Shown here piece by piece: positions 45,202 to 52,913 of a stretch of 64,000 bases of DNA. Within the stretch, counting starts at the first letter, position 1, and every line of letters starts with the position of its first letter. This DNA is from Bacteroidota bacterium (GTDB lineage: Bacteria > Bacteroidota > Bacteroidia > Flavobacteriales > Weeksellaceae): positions 1 through 64,000 of the forward strand of contig JAEWOS010000010.1 of assembly GCA_023460855.1 (NCBI GenBank), read 5' to 3'. The notes beneath the pieces were generated by a model. That model did not search any database, was not told the origin of the DNA, and was given only the letters and a program-made list of their open reading frames with translations. The translations under genes and the position numbers were made by a program.

Positions 45202-46026
45202 TTATTTGTCGGGGTCGTAGTATTCAATATGTGGAATGATAAAATCTTCCTGTTTTTTCATACTTAAACTATTGTGGAAGATTGTTTTTTTTAGGTATTC
45301 TACACTTGGTTGTTCGTGTGGATTTTCCGTAAATTCAAAATGTTCTAAAAACATTTGTGCAGTTGCAGTGTTATTGTTTTTGCCTGTGTTAAATACAATT
45401 GGCTCAATATATCCGCCGCTAATAAGTTGGTTGAAAATGTACCCTAATGTTTGCAAATTACCGTTAATTACTATTTTTTCTTTTGGTTGGCGTTCTATGG
45501 GTTGTAATTGTATGTTTTGTAGGTTACCCAGTACCATTTCTTCTTTTTTGGTTTCCACAATCAGAAACGCCATTATTTTATCAAACTCGGTTTCGTATTC
45601 ATCGGACTTGCGCCAGTAGTCCTTAAATCTTTTTTTGAAATCGAAAAGATTAAATAATAGGCTCCTAATAGATTTGTTTTCAGTGTCGTATGGTAGTCTG
45701 TCAATTATTATTTCAGGGTTTTTCATAACATCTTCCATACTATAATAGTATTCTTTTTCTATGTAGTTGTGGTATGTGTCATGCAGTAGGTCGTTATATA
45801 CATTTTCGGGAATTAACGGTTGTAACTCACTCATTAACTTATCCCTTTCAGCGTATAAGGTTTTATGCATCTCGCTGAATTGTGTATGTTTTTCTCGGTA
45901 ACTTTCATAGTATTCCCGTAGTAGTTCATCCAGGAAAACATAATATTTTTCAAAGGCTGATTTTTGCCAGTCTACGGTTATTTTTTCCTCCAGATCTTCG
46001 AGAGTGTTGTAAATCGGTAATGCCAA
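45202..46026 (-). CDS. Hypothetical protein, possible RteC-like regulator
   Basis: A 274-residue soluble protein. The N-terminal 150 residues are strongly helical and charged (FLDELLREYYESYREKHTQF). The C-terminal part, KIVINGNLQTLGYIFNQLISGGYIE to the end, resembles the last domain of RteC-like proteins in Bacteroidota mobile elements, which begins with a similar xWxGxxxxLxxLxxxL phrase. That link is weak. No ATG is available; TTG at 46026 directly follows an in-frame stop. It lies 45 bases after hicB and ends at a terminator. Confidence 0.6.
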   Translation of the reverse strand: MALPIYNTLEDLEEKITVDWQKSAFEKYYVFLDELLREYYESYREKHTQFSEMHKTLYAERDKLMSELQPLIPENVYNDLLHDTYHNYIEKEYYYSMEDVMKNPEIIIDRLPYDTENKSIRSLLFNLFDFKKRFKDYWRKSDEYETEFDKIMAFLIVETKKEEMVLGNLQNIQLQPIERQPKEKIVINGNLQTLGYIFNQLISGGYIEPIVFNTGKNNNTATAQMFLEHFEFTENPHEQPSVEYLKKTIFHNSLSMKKQEDFIIPHIEYYDPDK

Positions 46027-46043
46027 ATCTTGAACGTATTAAG

Positions 46044-46065
46044 AAAAGGCGGTGAAGTTCCGCCT
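46044..46065 (-). terminator. Weak hairpin after hicB
   Basis: A 6-bp GC-rich stem (AGGCGG / CCGCCT) with only four T on the minus strand, between hicB and the 274-residue gene. It may only partly stop transcription. Confidence 0.4.
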
Positions 46066-46071
46066 GTATTA

Positions 46072-46413
46072 TCAGTTAGTAGCCAATCTCTGTTCTATTG
46101 CGGACTTCACAAAGGCGTTTAAATTCATTCCGATTTTCTTCGCCTCCATTACTGCCTTTGCGTGTATATCACTCGGAATGCGGACATTAAAACTTCCTGT
46201 ATATGATTTTTGCGGTTCAATACCTCGCTCCCTGCAACTTCCCAAATAATGTTCTACGCCATCAATAAAGTCCTGTTTCAGTTCATCAATAGATTTTCCC
46301 TCATAGGAAATCAATACACGGTTTAATCCCTGTACTTTTCCAAACAGTATATTATCTTCCTCGCTGTATTCTATACTGCCAATGTAGTTTTTGTATTTTA
46401 GCGTATCACTCAT
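46072..46413 (-). CDS. hicB: HicB-family antitoxin
   Basis: A 113-residue antitoxin: an N-terminal HicB degenerate RNase H-like domain (YIGSIEYSEEDNILFGKVQGLNRVLISYEGKSIDELKQDF) and a C-terminal ribbon-helix-helix DNA-binding domain (SFNVRIPSDIHAKAVMEAKKIGMNLNAFVKSAIEQRL). It would neutralise HicA and repress the promoter. It overlaps hicA by four bases, with the toxin gene first, as is usual for hicAB. Confidence 0.88.
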   Translation of the reverse strand: MSDTLKYKNYIGSIEYSEEDNILFGKVQGLNRVLISYEGKSIDELKQDFIDGVEHYLGSCRERGIEPQKSYTGSFNVRIPSDIHAKAVMEAKKIGMNLNAFVKSAIEQRLATN

Positions 46414-46667
46414 AACATTTCATTTTCCTGTAAAAATTCAATTACCTGTTTTATCACGTATGGTTTTATTATCTTTTCGGGGTGCGGTTTGTGTGCGAAA
46501 TACTTCAAATCCAGTTCCTCGCTGTAAAACTCTACACGGCTACCCGACGTTTTCCCTTTGTTTGATACCTCAAAACCAAAACTTTTAAAAATCTTTGTAA
46601 GTTCCTTAAATGTTAGGTCTTTAGGTTCAGACAATAATCTGCTGATAAGTTTTTCAATCTTTGTCAC
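46410..46667 (-). CDS. hicA: HicA-family toxin (mRNA interferase)
   Basis: An 85-residue small basic protein with the HicA double-stranded-RNA-binding-like pattern: FKELTKIFKSFGFEV, NKGKTSGSRVEF and FAHKPHPEKIIKPYVIKQV, whose single His (in HKPHP) is the catalytic position. HicA proteins cut mRNA. I prefer the GTG at 46667, since an in-frame ATG at 46682 overlaps the -7 elements. The pair could act as an addiction module that stabilises the element. Confidence 0.82.
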   Translation of the reverse strand: MTKIEKLISRLLSEPKDLTFKELTKIFKSFGFEVSNKGKTSGSRVEFYSEELDLKYFAHKPHPEKIIKPYVIKQVIEFLQENEML

Positions 46668-46668
46668 A

Positions 46669-46702
46669 CAAATATAATGCAAATGTAACTAATTTTAGTT
46701 AC
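46669..46702 (-). promoter_or_regulatory. hicAB promoter and palindromic operator
   Basis: Two TAnnTTTG matches on the minus strand, TACATTTG (46680-46687) and TATATTTG (46669-46676), lie next to the inverted repeat GTAACTA-N4-TAGTTAC (46685-46702). The palindrome overlaps the first -7 element, the expected place for HicB autorepression. Confidence 0.6.
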
Positions 46703-46725
46703 AAATAATTTTGATGAGGTTATGA

Positions 46726-48123
46726 TTATACTATTTTTAATTTCACTTCTCTGTAATCATCGGTAACCTTATATGCCTGTGCTACGGTTTTGGCTCTTTG
46801 CAGCATCTTTATTTTGTTGTCGGTTTTGTTATAGTGTTCCACCATTTCTGTGCTGTGATGGTTGGTCTGCATCTGTATTATTTCGGTAGGTAATTTATCT
46901 TTAAATAGTGTTACAAACGTGGCTCTCCCCGAATGAGAAGTAACAAATCTGTGGAATGGTTCTTTGGTAATTACTTTGCGTGTTCCGTGTTTGGTTACTT
47001 CGGTTTTTCCCCATTCTATAATTTCATCAAATCCTGCCTTTTCGCAAACTTCCTTTATTGCATCGTTATATCTTTGCTCACTTGTCTTGGTCGGGAAATC
47101 TCCGCTGCGTTTGTTCAGTATTTCCACCACTTGCGGAAGTAGATAAACGTATTTCAGTCCGCCCGTTTTGTTTTGGTTTTTCTTTTCAATCACTTCAATA
47201 AAATAATCTTCGCCATCTTGGATTATGTTTTCTTTTTTCATCGTCAAAAGTTCAGAAACTCTTACAGAAGTGTAGCAAGAAATTAATAGCCAATCCCTCG
47301 CATTGCTCAAACGTTCCGTTGGCATTTCCGTTGTTTTTAACATTTCTAACTGCGGAAAAGTAAAAGTGATATATTCACTCACGTTTTTAGGCGTGGCGTT
47401 TATTTCCCACATTAGCACTTGTTTAGATAATTTGTTATCCTTACTCGCATACTTGCACAACATCTTTATATCTTTGATATACTTCACCTGCGTATTTGCG
47501 GAATAGTTTAGGCGGTTCAGATAGTTTACGAAATCGGTTCGCCAAACATCGTTTATTTCTGTGGCGTTTAGGTTTCGGTTGTAGGTTCTTAAAACTCCCT
47601 GCAAAGTCTTGTATTTCTTAATGGTGTTATCCGCCAATGGTTTCACGCCTTTGGTTACATCTGCAACGGAACGTTGGTCAATATAGAAATCTATTAAATC
47701 CGTGAAGTTATCGGGAATGGTCTTGGTCTTGGTTGCCTTTTCTTTTTTTATCAATCGGGCGAAGTAGTTTTGGGAAACATATTCCCTGATACTTTCTTTT
47801 TGTTGTTCCGCATCTTGGGAAAGAATAGTGTCAATATATTTTTCAACATCATTTTTGAAATCTTCCAAATTCCTGTTCCATTCTTCAATATCGGAATTGA
47901 GTTTTTTTGTTTCGGTGGTTTTTGCACCTTTAGTAATTTGGTCTTTATTCCAACATTGGTTTTCCAAATCCCAATTTTTAGAATTAATCTGGAAAGGTGT
48001 CTTTAGAATAAGGTCGTGGTTTCGGCTCGGTCTGTACCGAAAGAATACGGATTGTGTTTTGTGGGAATACTCGTTTTGGTTTTTTGCCGACAATCCTGTA
48101 AGGTGAAATTTGATGGTTGCCAT
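46726..48123 (-). CDS. Tyrosine recombinase/integrase of the element
   Basis: A 465-residue phage-type integrase with the Bacteroidota layout: an N-terminal arm-binding region (about 1-105), a SAM-like core-binding domain (about 115-215) and the catalytic domain with Arg in CYTSVRVSELLTMKKENI, the HxxR box in TSHSGRATF, His in TNHHSTEM and the Tyr nucleophile in VEHYNKTDN. It lies 223 bases from the 19-bp repeat in tRNA-Glu, which fits its job of site-specific integration there. Its promoter overlaps an arm-type site. Confidence 0.95.
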   Translation of the reverse strand: MATIKFHLTGLSAKNQNEYSHKTQSVFFRYRPSRNHDLILKTPFQINSKNWDLENQCWNKDQITKGAKTTETKKLNSDIEEWNRNLEDFKNDVEKYIDTILSQDAEQQKESIREYVSQNYFARLIKKEKATKTKTIPDNFTDLIDFYIDQRSVADVTKGVKPLADNTIKKYKTLQGVLRTYNRNLNATEINDVWRTDFVNYLNRLNYSANTQVKYIKDIKMLCKYASKDNKLSKQVLMWEINATPKNVSEYITFTFPQLEMLKTTEMPTERLSNARDWLLISCYTSVRVSELLTMKKENIIQDGEDYFIEVIEKKNQNKTGGLKYVYLLPQVVEILNKRSGDFPTKTSEQRYNDAIKEVCEKAGFDEIIEWGKTEVTKHGTRKVITKEPFHRFVTSHSGRATFVTLFKDKLPTEIIQMQTNHHSTEMVEHYNKTDNKIKMLQRAKTVAQAYKVTDDYREVKLKIV

Positions 48124-48145
48124 ATCTTTTTTGTTTTGAACAAAT

Positions 48146-48153
48146 CAAAGATA
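48146..48153 (-). promoter_or_regulatory. Integrase -7 element
   Basis: TATCTTTG on the minus strand, 22 bases before the integrase ATG. Directly upstream, the site CTTACCACC (minus strand, 48163-48171) is an inverted copy of the arm-repeat core, so recombinase or excisionase binding there could control the gene. Confidence 0.55.
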
Positions 48154-48187
48154 TAAAACTTCGGTGGTAAGAAAAAACGGTTTTTGA

Positions 48188-48221
48188 AAATCTACCCACA
48201 AATCTTACCACCAACTTACCA
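48188..48221 (+). repeat. Right 34-bp terminal direct repeat (possible arm site)
   Basis: 27 of 34 bases match the left repeat at 42344-42377 in the same orientation. An inverted copy of its CTTACCACC core lies at 48163-48171. Confidence 0.6.
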
Positions 48222-48315
48222 CATACTGCAATCCAATAAAATGTAAAACCTCATCGGCAAATCATCGCAAAGTATAATGAATAAAGGTATTTATAGAATG
48301 TATCTGCATAAAAAA

Positions 48316-48335
48316 AGGAACTTCGAAAAGTTCCT
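48316..48335 (-). terminator. Element-borne terminator of the rpsT-tRNA-Glu transcript
   Basis: An 8-bp stem (AGGAACTT / AAGTTCCT, 4-base loop) with a T-tract on the minus strand, 14 bases past the tRNA 3' end and inside the element. It replaces the displaced hairpin at 42244-42273. Confidence 0.8.
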
Positions 48336-48346
48336 AATTTTACTAA

Positions 48347-48365
48347 TTGTAGCCCGTAGGGGAAT
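48347..48365. repeat. attR: 19-bp direct repeat in the tRNA-Glu 3' end
   Basis: Identical to 42281-42299. It covers the 3' acceptor strand and part of the T arm of tRNA-Glu plus three bases beyond, so the tRNA gene stays complete after integration. Confidence 0.9.
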
Positions 48366-48421
48366 CGAACCCCTCTTGCAAGAATGAAAATCTTGAGTCC
48401 TAACCGATAGACGAACGGGCC
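48350..48421 (-). tRNA. tRNA-Glu (anticodon TTC)
   Basis: The 72-nt minus-strand sequence folds as a cloverleaf: acceptor GGCCCGT / ACGGGCT (first pair G-T wobble), anticodon stem CAAGA / TCTTG around loop TTTTCAT with anticodon TTC, and T arm GAGGGGTTCGATTCCCCT. The discriminator base is A and CCA is not encoded. It starts seven bases after the rpsT stop, so both are likely co-transcribed. It is the integration target of the element. Confidence 0.95.
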
Positions 48422-48428
48422 GCTATAA

Positions 48429-48683
48429 TTACGCTAATTTGTTAACGTGTTTTGTAAGCTTGCTCTTAAGGTTTGCAGCCTTGTTTTTGTGGATAATGTT
48501 TTTCTTTGCCAGTCTGTCCAGCAAAGAAATCACATTCGGCAATTGCTCAGTAGCAGCCGCTTTGTTTTCCTCGTTTCTCAAATCTCTCATTGCGGTTCTC
48601 GCCGTTTTATGATAATATCTGTTACGAAGCCTTCTGGCAGCGTTTTGTCTGATTCTTTTTAGTGCTGATTTATGATTTGCCAT
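48429..48683 (-). CDS. rpsT: 30S ribosomal protein S20
   Basis: An 84-residue S20 that binds 16S rRNA: MANHKSALKRIRQNAARRLRN at the N-terminus, helical and strongly basic throughout, ending in KLTKHVNKLA. It has a consensus promoter at 48706-48735 and tRNA-Glu follows within seven bases. Confidence 0.97.
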   Translation of the reverse strand: MANHKSALKRIRQNAARRLRNRYYHKTARTAMRDLRNEENKAAATEQLPNVISLLDRLAKKNIIHKNKAANLKSKLTKHVNKLA

Positions 48684-48705
48684 TATTGTCTCTCAATTGT
48701 GGGTG

Positions 48706-48735
48706 CAAAGATATAACTAAATTTTTATTCTCCAA
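48706..48735 (-). promoter_or_regulatory. rpsT promoter
   Basis: On the minus strand, TTG, 19 bases, then TATCTTTG: a perfect Bacteroidota housekeeping promoter, ending 22 bases before the rpsT ATG. Confidence 0.8.
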
Positions 48736-48928
48736 ATTTTTTTTTGAAAAAAATAAGTGTATTTCCGGTTTTGTCCGTAAAGCCCGATTGGTATGGTTCC
48801 GGGCGATGATTGACCGGTTTGATTGCGCTGCAAAATTAGAAAAAAAATATTTCATTTTTTGCGATTGAATTCTCGCCATTGCTTCTTTCAACTACACAAA
48901 ACGTTAAAGCACAGGTTTTAATCAAAAA

Positions 48929-48952
48929 AAGCCGTCTCAAATGAAACGGCTT
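48929..48952 (-). terminator. Terminator of the amidase gene
   Basis: A 7-bp stem (AAGCCGT / ACGGCTT) followed by a T-tract on the minus strand, 24 bases after the amidase stop. The rest of the rpsT-amidase gap (48736-48928) shows no gene. Confidence 0.85.
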
Positions 48953-48975
48953 AGGTATTATTGTAATCAAAATTT

Positions 48976-50262
48976 TTATTTATTGACCTTCTGAATCACA
49001 GAATTTTTGATTCCGAGTTTTTCCAGATCATTCTGCAATTTGATGGCATCTTCCAGGCTTTTTGCTTCACCGTAGGTGTAGTAGAACAGCCCGTTTTCTC
49101 TTTTCCTTTCTACATTTTTCAGATTCTTAAGAATATAGGAATCGTTCTGCAGTTTGTCTTTTCCAACAAATACTTCAAGCGTATAATAGCCACTGCTGAG
49201 TTTCTGGTTCGGAACGAAACTTACGGCATAAGCGTTCCGGAATCCTGCGTCTCTGGCAGTTTTCAAATGCTGATCGCGAACTGATGCATAATTGGTTTCG
49301 GCAAAATAATATTTGTAAACGCCGTTTTCTTTTACAGCGAGAATATTTTTCAGTCCTTTAAGTGAAGGATCGCCATAGTTATGCTTAATCGGAGAACTCA
49401 TCAGCAGAATTCTGAAATCATTTTTCAATGGCTGCTCTTTCGGTTTTTCCGGTTCTTTTTCGGCTTCTTTTACGCCGCCCATTCGGTCATACGCTTTCTT
49501 ATAGCTCATGATTGCGTTGTAAATACTTTGCGAAATTTCCGCTTTTCCTCTGTCCGAAGCTAAGTAGCGCGCTTCACTCTCATTGCTTACGAATCCCATT
49601 TCGATAAGAACTGATGGCATCGCATTCATACGCAGCACGTGGAAATTTTCCTGCTTGACACCACGTGAAAAACGGTTGTCTTTTTCCACGAAATTCTCTT
49701 CCACAAAACCTGCAAGTTTCAGGCTTGCATCCCGGTATTTGCTCTGCTGAATTTTCAATGCGATTAATGATTCCGGAGAACGCGGATCATAGGAAGCGAA
49801 TGTTGCCCGGTCCTGTGCATCGAGCATGATTACATCGTTCTCAGCTTTTGCAACTTCCAGATTGGTGGAATTTTGCGCAACCCCGAGAATAAAAGTCTCC
49901 GTGCCGTACGGGGCAGTCTTAGCACTGGAATTAACATGTATCGAAACAAACAAATCCGCTTTGCTGCGGTTTGCCAGTTTGGTGCGGTCGGTAAGTGAAG
50001 GATATTCATCAATTTTACGCGTGTAAATGACCTTAAAATTCTTATCCCTTTCCAGCATCTTGCCAACGCGGAGCGTAACATCGAGTGTTATTTCTTTTTC
50101 TGCCACATATCCTATGCCGCTGTAAGTGCGGTTCGCACCGTGATCGCTTCCTCCGTGTCCCGCATCAAGCACAATCGTGAACTTCTTCTGGGCGGGTACA
50201 ACAGCAAACAAAAACAGCAGGATCAGCAGGTAATATTTTTTCAAACAAAATCTTCTGTGCAT
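48976..50262 (-). CDS. N-acetylmuramoyl-L-alanine amidase (Amidase_3)
   Basis: A 428-residue exported zinc amidase that cuts the bond between N-acetylmuramate and the stem peptide. A signal peptide (LLILLFLFAVVPAQ) precedes the catalytic domain: the zinc His in VLDAGHGGSDHGA, Glu in EKEITLDVTLRVG, the second His in VSIHVNSSAK, and the catalytic Glu in VLIEMGFVSNESEARYL. After a Lys/Pro/Glu linker (about 265-285) a C-terminal region with repeated KYYFAETNYAS / FYYTYGEAKSLEDA looks SPOR-like. It is divergent from lptD. The start is the ATG at 50262. Confidence 0.93.
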   Translation of the reverse strand: MHRRFCLKKYYLLILLFLFAVVPAQKKFTIVLDAGHGGSDHGANRTYSGIGYVAEKEITLDVTLRVGKMLERDKNFKVIYTRKIDEYPSLTDRTKLANRSKADLFVSIHVNSSAKTAPYGTETFILGVAQNSTNLEVAKAENDVIMLDAQDRATFASYDPRSPESLIALKIQQSKYRDASLKLAGFVEENFVEKDNRFSRGVKQENFHVLRMNAMPSVLIEMGFVSNESEARYLASDRGKAEISQSIYNAIMSYKKAYDRMGGVKEAEKEPEKPKEQPLKNDFRILLMSSPIKHNYGDPSLKGLKNILAVKENGVYKYYFAETNYASVRDQHLKTARDAGFRNAYAVSFVPNQKLSSGYYTLEVFVGKDKLQNDSYILKNLKNVERKRENGLFYYTYGEAKSLEDAIKLQNDLEKLGIKNSVIQKVNK

Positions 50263-50405
50263 AACCAATAATAAAATATTATTTTAATTTTGAACCCTGA
50301 TAAAATCAAATATTCCAGCGCATCAAAACCGGCTTCAAAAATAAATTTCTAATCCTAATTATCCTAATTTTTAACAATTTTTTAGCAATAGCGCATGCTC
50401 AAAAT

Positions 50406-52913
50406 TTGTCTGGAAATAAGATAGTTAATGATACTGTTTCCAAAAACGATACCATCGTACAGCTCACTGCCAAGGAACATCTGGACGATATCCTCCGGAC
50501 AAAAGCCGACAATCAGCGCGCAGATCCTCAGAACAAAATGATATACCTGAATAAAAATGCTCAGGTGATTTATCAGGATATGCAGATTGACGCCGATTAC
50601 ATCCAGATCGACATGGAAAATGAGATGGTTTTTGCACGCGGAGAAATCGACTCCACCGGAAAAGTAATCACACCTGCAGTTGCAACACAGGCCGGAAAAA
50701 CGTATCAGTACAGCGAATTCAATTACAATTACCGTACAAGGCAGGCCATTGCTTTCAATGCAAGGACCGAAGAAAGCGAAGGCGTTATTGTCGCGAACAA
50801 AACCAAAAAGTACAACGATTCCGTTTTTTTTATGCGGCGCGGACTGTACACTACCGATGAATATTATATTCAGGGAAAAGATTCCCTGGCCGATTATCAT
50901 TTGCTGGCACCGAACATCAAGCTGATTAAAGGAAAAGAAAAATCACAGGTAATTACGGGACCGATTCAGATGTATATTGAGCAGGTTCCGACACCGCTTA
51001 TCATGCCATTTGCCGTTTTGCCATTTGCAGATAAAAGATCTGCCGGAATTCTGATTCCGAGTTTTGGAGAAAGGCAGGATGTGGGCTTTTTTCTGCAGGG
51101 TCTCGGATATTATCAGCCAATCGGGGAACATTTCGACATTAAGATTCTCGCTGATATTTATACCAAAGGCAGCTGGAACCTCCGGCCCGAAGTCAATTAC
51201 ATCAAGAAATACCGGTACAGCGGAAATTTCGCCGCAGATGTCGGCTCAACCGTGCGCGGAATTAAAGGACTGGACAATTACTCCAAATCGCGGACTTTCA
51301 GAATTGCGTGGCGGCATGCTCAGGATTTAAAAGCCAATCCGCTTCTCACTTTTTCTGCTTCAGTTGATGTTGTTAGCAATAAATTTTACAACAATACCAT
51401 CAACAATAATTACATTTTCAACCAGAATGTGCTGAATACCCAGCAGAATTCCACGCTGAGTTTAATTAAAAGGTTTTTGCATCTGCCGGTTACCATTACC
51501 GGAACAGCTTCGTACTCACAGAATTTTGCAACTGGTAACGGAGACCTTCGACTTCCGCAACTGAATGTCGCGATTAATCAGTTCTATCTTTTCAAACCGA
51601 AAACCGGTTTAAGGGAAGGGCTTCTCGAAAATCTTACCGTGAATACCGGACTTAACTTCACCAACTTCGTCAATACCAATGAAGGAGAAATGTTTAAACC
51701 TGAAATGTGGAAAAAAATGCAGACCGGGCTGCAGAATAACATCACCCTCGGAACCAATACCACCTTTGCAAAATATTTCACTTTTTCACTGAATGCACAG
51801 GCGAATAATGCGGCAACTACCAAAACGATCCGCCGTGTTTATAATCCTGTGACAAATACCGTGGATAATGTGATTCAGAATAAAATTGCCGGATATTCGA
51901 TGTTTTCTACCAGCGCCAGTGTGCAGACTACGATGTACGGTATGAAAATGTTCAGCAAAAACAGCATGATTCAGGGGATTCGCCACATGATGAGTCCAGG
52001 AATTTCATTTACCTATGCTCCGGATTTTTCCGCGCCAGGATTCGGATATTACCGCGATTATTACGATGCAAACGGAATATTGCAGAATTATTCCATTTTC
52101 GAGCAGGGAATTATCGGAAGTCCGACCGCCGGAAGGGTGGGCGCAATTGGCTTCACGATCAACAATAACCTGGAAATGAAAGTCAGGTCCAAAACCGACA
52201 GCACCGGAACGCGTAAAATCAAAATTTTTGAAAGTCTCAACATTAGCGGCGGATATAATTTTGCTGCTGATGAACACCGCTGGTCGGCTTTTTCTGTCAC
52301 CGGACAGACTTCTCTTTTCGAAAATAAAATGAACATCAACACCAATCTTCTCGTGGATCCTTACCGCATTACTTTTGAGGAAGGTGCAGATGTGGGTGTG
52401 CGCACAAACCGTTTCGGTCAGTTTAATATTCAGCGTTTTGGGGTGCAGCTTTCTTATCCGCTCAGCGATGCCATTTTCGGGAAAAAAGAGGATTTAAGTA
52501 AACGGTACAGCAAAGTGGGCGTCATTCGGAATGAAAAATATTATTTTGACAATGATAATTATGCGCACTGGGATCAGACCTGGACGCTGAACATCAATGC
52601 CACTTACGAATACAGCCGGTTTCTTACCAGATTTGGGCAGACGCAGGCGAGTTTAGGACTGGACGGTAGATTGCAGCTCACTCCGTACTGGAATATCAAC
52701 GGATCTACGCATTTTGATTTTGTGAGCGGCGAACTTGCGTACACGCGTCTCGGTTTCTCACGCGATCAGCGGAGTTTTACCATCAATTTTAACTGGGTTC
52801 CTTTTGGACGGTATAAAGTCTACGATTTCTTCATCGGAATCAAGGCGAATATCCTTCGCGATGCACTGAAGTATAAGGAAAACAGCTTTACGCAGCCAAA
52901 CGCACCATTCTAA
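50406..52913 (+). CDS. lptD: LPS-assembly protein LptD
   Basis: LptD is the outer-membrane barrel that places lipopolysaccharide on the cell surface. The 835 residues from TTG show an OstA-like N-terminal domain (MIYLNKNAQVIYQDMQIDADYIQID, NYRTRQAIAFNARTEESEGVI), the typical VPTPLIMPFAVLPFADKRSAGILIPSFGE, and a long barrel rich in aromatic strands. The coordinates use the first normal start codon, but the frame is open back to 50304 and there encodes a good signal peptide (FKNKFLILIILIFNNFLAIA, then HAQ) with no ATG, GTG or TTG before it. The true start is therefore upstream and non-standard, or a base is wrong. Confidence 0.9.
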   Translation: MSGNKIVNDTVSKNDTIVQLTAKEHLDDILRTKADNQRADPQNKMIYLNKNAQVIYQDMQIDADYIQIDMENEMVFARGEIDSTGKVITPAVATQAGKTYQYSEFNYNYRTRQAIAFNARTEESEGVIVANKTKKYNDSVFFMRRGLYTTDEYYIQGKDSLADYHLLAPNIKLIKGKEKSQVITGPIQMYIEQVPTPLIMPFAVLPFADKRSAGILIPSFGERQDVGFFLQGLGYYQPIGEHFDIKILADIYTKGSWNLRPEVNYIKKYRYSGNFAADVGSTVRGIKGLDNYSKSRTFRIAWRHAQDLKANPLLTFSASVDVVSNKFYNNTINNNYIFNQNVLNTQQNSTLSLIKRFLHLPVTITGTASYSQNFATGNGDLRLPQLNVAINQFYLFKPKTGLREGLLENLTVNTGLNFTNFVNTNEGEMFKPEMWKKMQTGLQNNITLGTNTTFAKYFTFSLNAQANNAATTKTIRRVYNPVTNTVDNVIQNKIAGYSMFSTSASVQTTMYGMKMFSKNSMIQGIRHMMSPGISFTYAPDFSAPGFGYYRDYYDANGILQNYSIFEQGIIGSPTAGRVGAIGFTINNNLEMKVRSKTDSTGTRKIKIFESLNISGGYNFAADEHRWSAFSVTGQTSLFENKMNINTNLLVDPYRITFEEGADVGVRTNRFGQFNIQRFGVQLSYPLSDAIFGKKEDLSKRYSKVGVIRNEKYYFDNDNYAHWDQTWTLNINATYEYSRFLTRFGQTQASLGLDGRLQLTPYWNINGSTHFDFVSGELAYTRLGFSRDQRSFTINFNWVPFGRYKVYDFFIGIKANILRDALKYKENSFTQPNAPF

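Larger units (their letters stand above)
42281..48365. mobile_element. Integrative element at tRNA-Glu, about 6.1 kb
   Basis: A perfect 19-bp direct repeat, TTGTAGCCCGTAGGGGAAT, bounds the segment at 42281-42299 and 48347-48365. The right copy lies in the 3' end of an intact tRNA-Glu gene; the left copy is a bare remnant. Between them are a tyrosine recombinase adjacent to the tRNA, HicAB, an HTH/excisionase-like protein, a probable replication initiator and two unknown proteins, all on the minus strand. It is visibly AT-richer than the flanks. No relaxase, capsid or conjugation gene was seen. It is best described as a small replicative genomic island or integrated plasmid/phage satellite. 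Confidence 0.88.

Noticed and set aside
45202..46026. Confident naming of the 274-residue protein as RteC
   Set aside because: Only a short C-terminal phrase resembles RteC-like domains; the rest does not.
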